DNA of 64,000 bases from WRHT01 sp031550525 (lineage in GTDB: Bacteria > Desulfobacterota > Desulfovibrionia > Desulfovibrionales > Desulfovibrionaceae): NCBI GenBank assembly GCA_031550525.1, contig JAVBON010000026.1, forward strand, positions 20,361 through 84,360, read 5' to 3'. Position 1 is the stretch's first letter. The number at the start of each line of letters is the position of its first letter. Below, one piece after another: positions 63,015 to 64,000 of this stretch. The position numbers were made by a program, and so were the translations under genes. The notes below the pieces were generated by a model. The model was not told where the DNA came from and made no database searches. It saw only the letters and a program-made list of their open reading frames with translations.

Positions 63015-63860
63015 ATGAAACTACTCAGATTCGGACCAGCCGGGGCTGAAAAGCCGGGCATATTGGATAAAAATGGCAAGATTCGCGATCTTTCCGGCGT
63101 TTGCGCCGATTTTTCCGGCAACGCCCTTGGCAAGGCCAGCCTCGCCAAAATAGCCGCTCTGGACTTGGAAAAACTCCCGCAGGCCCCCAAAGGCGCCCGC
63201 CTCGGCCCCTGTGTGGGGCGCATGGGCAACTTTATAGCCGTGGGCCTAAATTACGCCGACCACGCCAAAGAATCCAACGCTCCCATTCCCTCGGAACCCA
63301 TACTCTTTAACAAGGCCCCCTCCTGCCTGGTGGGGCCTGACGACGACGTAATCATCCCCAAGGGCTCCCAAAAAACCGACTGGGAAGTGGAGCTGGCCAT
63401 AGTTATAGGCGAAGGCGGCTCTTACATACCCGAAGACAAGGCCCTGGAGCACGTGGCCGGTTTTTGCGTCTGCAACGACGTGTCCGAGCGCGAATACCAG
63501 CTTGAGCGCGGCGGCAACTGGTGCAAAGGCAAAAGCGCCCCCAGCTTCGGCCCCCTCGGCCCCTGGCTGGTAACACCCGATGAAGTGCCGGACGTGGGCA
63601 ACCTGAACATGTGGCTGGCCGTTAACGGCGAGCGCATGCAAACCGGCTCCACCAACACTATGATCTTTAACGTGCCCTTCCTCGTCTCATACATCTCCCG
63701 CTTCATGCTCCTTGAAGCCGGAGACGTAATAACCACCGGCACTCCCCCCGGCGTGGGCATGGGCAAAAAACCGCCCCGCTACCTCAAAGCCGGCGACGTA
63801 ATGGAACTAGGCATAGATAAACTCGGCACCCAGCGCCAACTGGTAGTAAACGCCAACTAG
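63015..63860 (+). CDS. Fumarylacetoacetate hydrolase-family protein
   Basis: A 281-residue FAH-family enzyme. The metal and substrate site is seen in FIAVGLNYADHAKESN, TDWEVELAIVIGEGG (Glu pair binding the divalent metal) and FCVCNDVSEREYQLERGGNW. The end (VITTGTPPGVGMGKKPPRYLKAGDVMELGIDKLG) is also typical. Such proteins hydrolyse or isomerise acylpyruvates and hydroxy-diene-dioates, the usual last steps in aromatic-ring degradation. It closes the catabolic operon before a strong terminator. The specific substrate is unknown. Confidence 0.9.
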   Translation: MKLLRFGPAGAEKPGILDKNGKIRDLSGVCADFSGNALGKASLAKIAALDLEKLPQAPKGARLGPCVGRMGNFIAVGLNYADHAKESNAPIPSEPILFNKAPSCLVGPDDDVIIPKGSQKTDWEVELAIVIGEGGSYIPEDKALEHVAGFCVCNDVSEREYQLERGGNWCKGKSAPSFGPLGPWLVTPDEVPDVGNLNMWLAVNGERMQTGSTNTMIFNVPFLVSYISRFMLLEAGDVITTGTPPGVGMGKKPPRYLKAGDVMELGIDKLGTQRQLVVNAN

Positions 63861-63873
63861 CCTAGCGCCATAA

Positions 63874-63923
63874 CCAATTAAACGGGCAGGCCGGACTTCA
63901 GTCCGGCCTGCCCGTTTAATTGG
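63874..63923 (+). terminator. Terminator after the FAH gene
   Basis: A 23-bp perfect stem (beginning CCAATTAAACGGG) closes TTCA; the T-rich part is inside the 3' arm. Confidence 0.8.
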
Positions 63924-63926
63924 AAT

Positions 63927-64000
63927 GCCTCCGGCGGCCGGGGGCGAGGGCTTTGCCCTCTCCCCCGGACCCCCTCTCCCACCAAGGCCAGCAGGCCCTG
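63927..64000. repeat. GC-rich repeat C, cut by the window edge
   Basis: GCCTCCGGCGGCCGGGGGCGAGGGCTTTGCCCTC.. resembles the start of the block at 49530. GAGGGC/GCCCTC forms a hairpin. The right side is outside the window. Confidence 0.5.

Overview
The window looks like a chromosomal segment of a moderately GC-rich anaerobic deltaproteobacterium, most likely Desulfovibrionales. The support is a two-subunit, twin-arginine-exported, selenocysteine-containing formate dehydrogenase with FdhE next to it, single-domain purine and flavin enzymes, a small flagellar rod-like protein, a sigma-54 two-component pair, and many anaerobe-type catabolic enzymes. No rRNA, tRNA, CRISPR array or intact transposase was seen.

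Layout. 1-12 kb is mixed housekeeping: pncC, glucokinase, a P-II/DUF1538 pair, a flagellar rod-like gene, IMP cyclohydrolase, ribF and two exported proteins. It also holds a candidate sigma-54-driven small RNA (about 1484-1690) and a periplasmic binding protein fused to a degenerate cytidine deaminase domain. 12-18 kb carries a sigma-54 response regulator with an apparently catalytically dead PAS sensor, a family 9 glycosyltransferase and CorA. 18.6-23.5 kb is the formate dehydrogenase locus; its alpha gene is read through an in-frame UGA.

24-44.5 kb is a glycan and acyl-modification island. A tightly overlapping seven-gene operon (ACP, VOC protein, two FabH-like synthases, second ACP, ketoreductase, FkbH-like protein) could build a short acyl group. 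It is followed by a hexapeptide acyltransferase, a radical SAM protein, glycosyltransferases, methyltransferases, a cupin and a DegT aminotransferase. This resembles loci that make unusual acylated amino sugars for O-antigen or flagellin, but the product cannot be read from sequence.

45.6-63.9 kb is a catabolic island: a dehydrogenase, an M20 peptidase, an ATP-NAD kinase-like protein, a divergent two-subunit glycine decarboxylase P-protein, a flavoprotein and a GntR/FCD regulator. The regulator faces a divergent promoter overlapped by a TTTCGAAA palindrome. Downstream lie a CoxG-like protein, a four-gene molybdenum hydroxylase with a split large subunit (the architecture of Eubacterium barkeri nicotinate dehydrogenase NdhFSLM), a YciI-like protein, an amidohydrolase and a fumarylacetoacetate hydrolase-family protein. 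A ring-hydroxylation and ring-opening pathway for a heterocycle or aromatic acid is a reasonable inference.

Intergenic spaces are rich in structure: a 149-bp MITE-like element in two copies, a 70-bp hairpin-rich repeat (two perfect copies plus diverged, inverted and interrupted ones), a second repeat that appears nested in the first, a 200-bp composite repeat, and many very long perfect hairpins.
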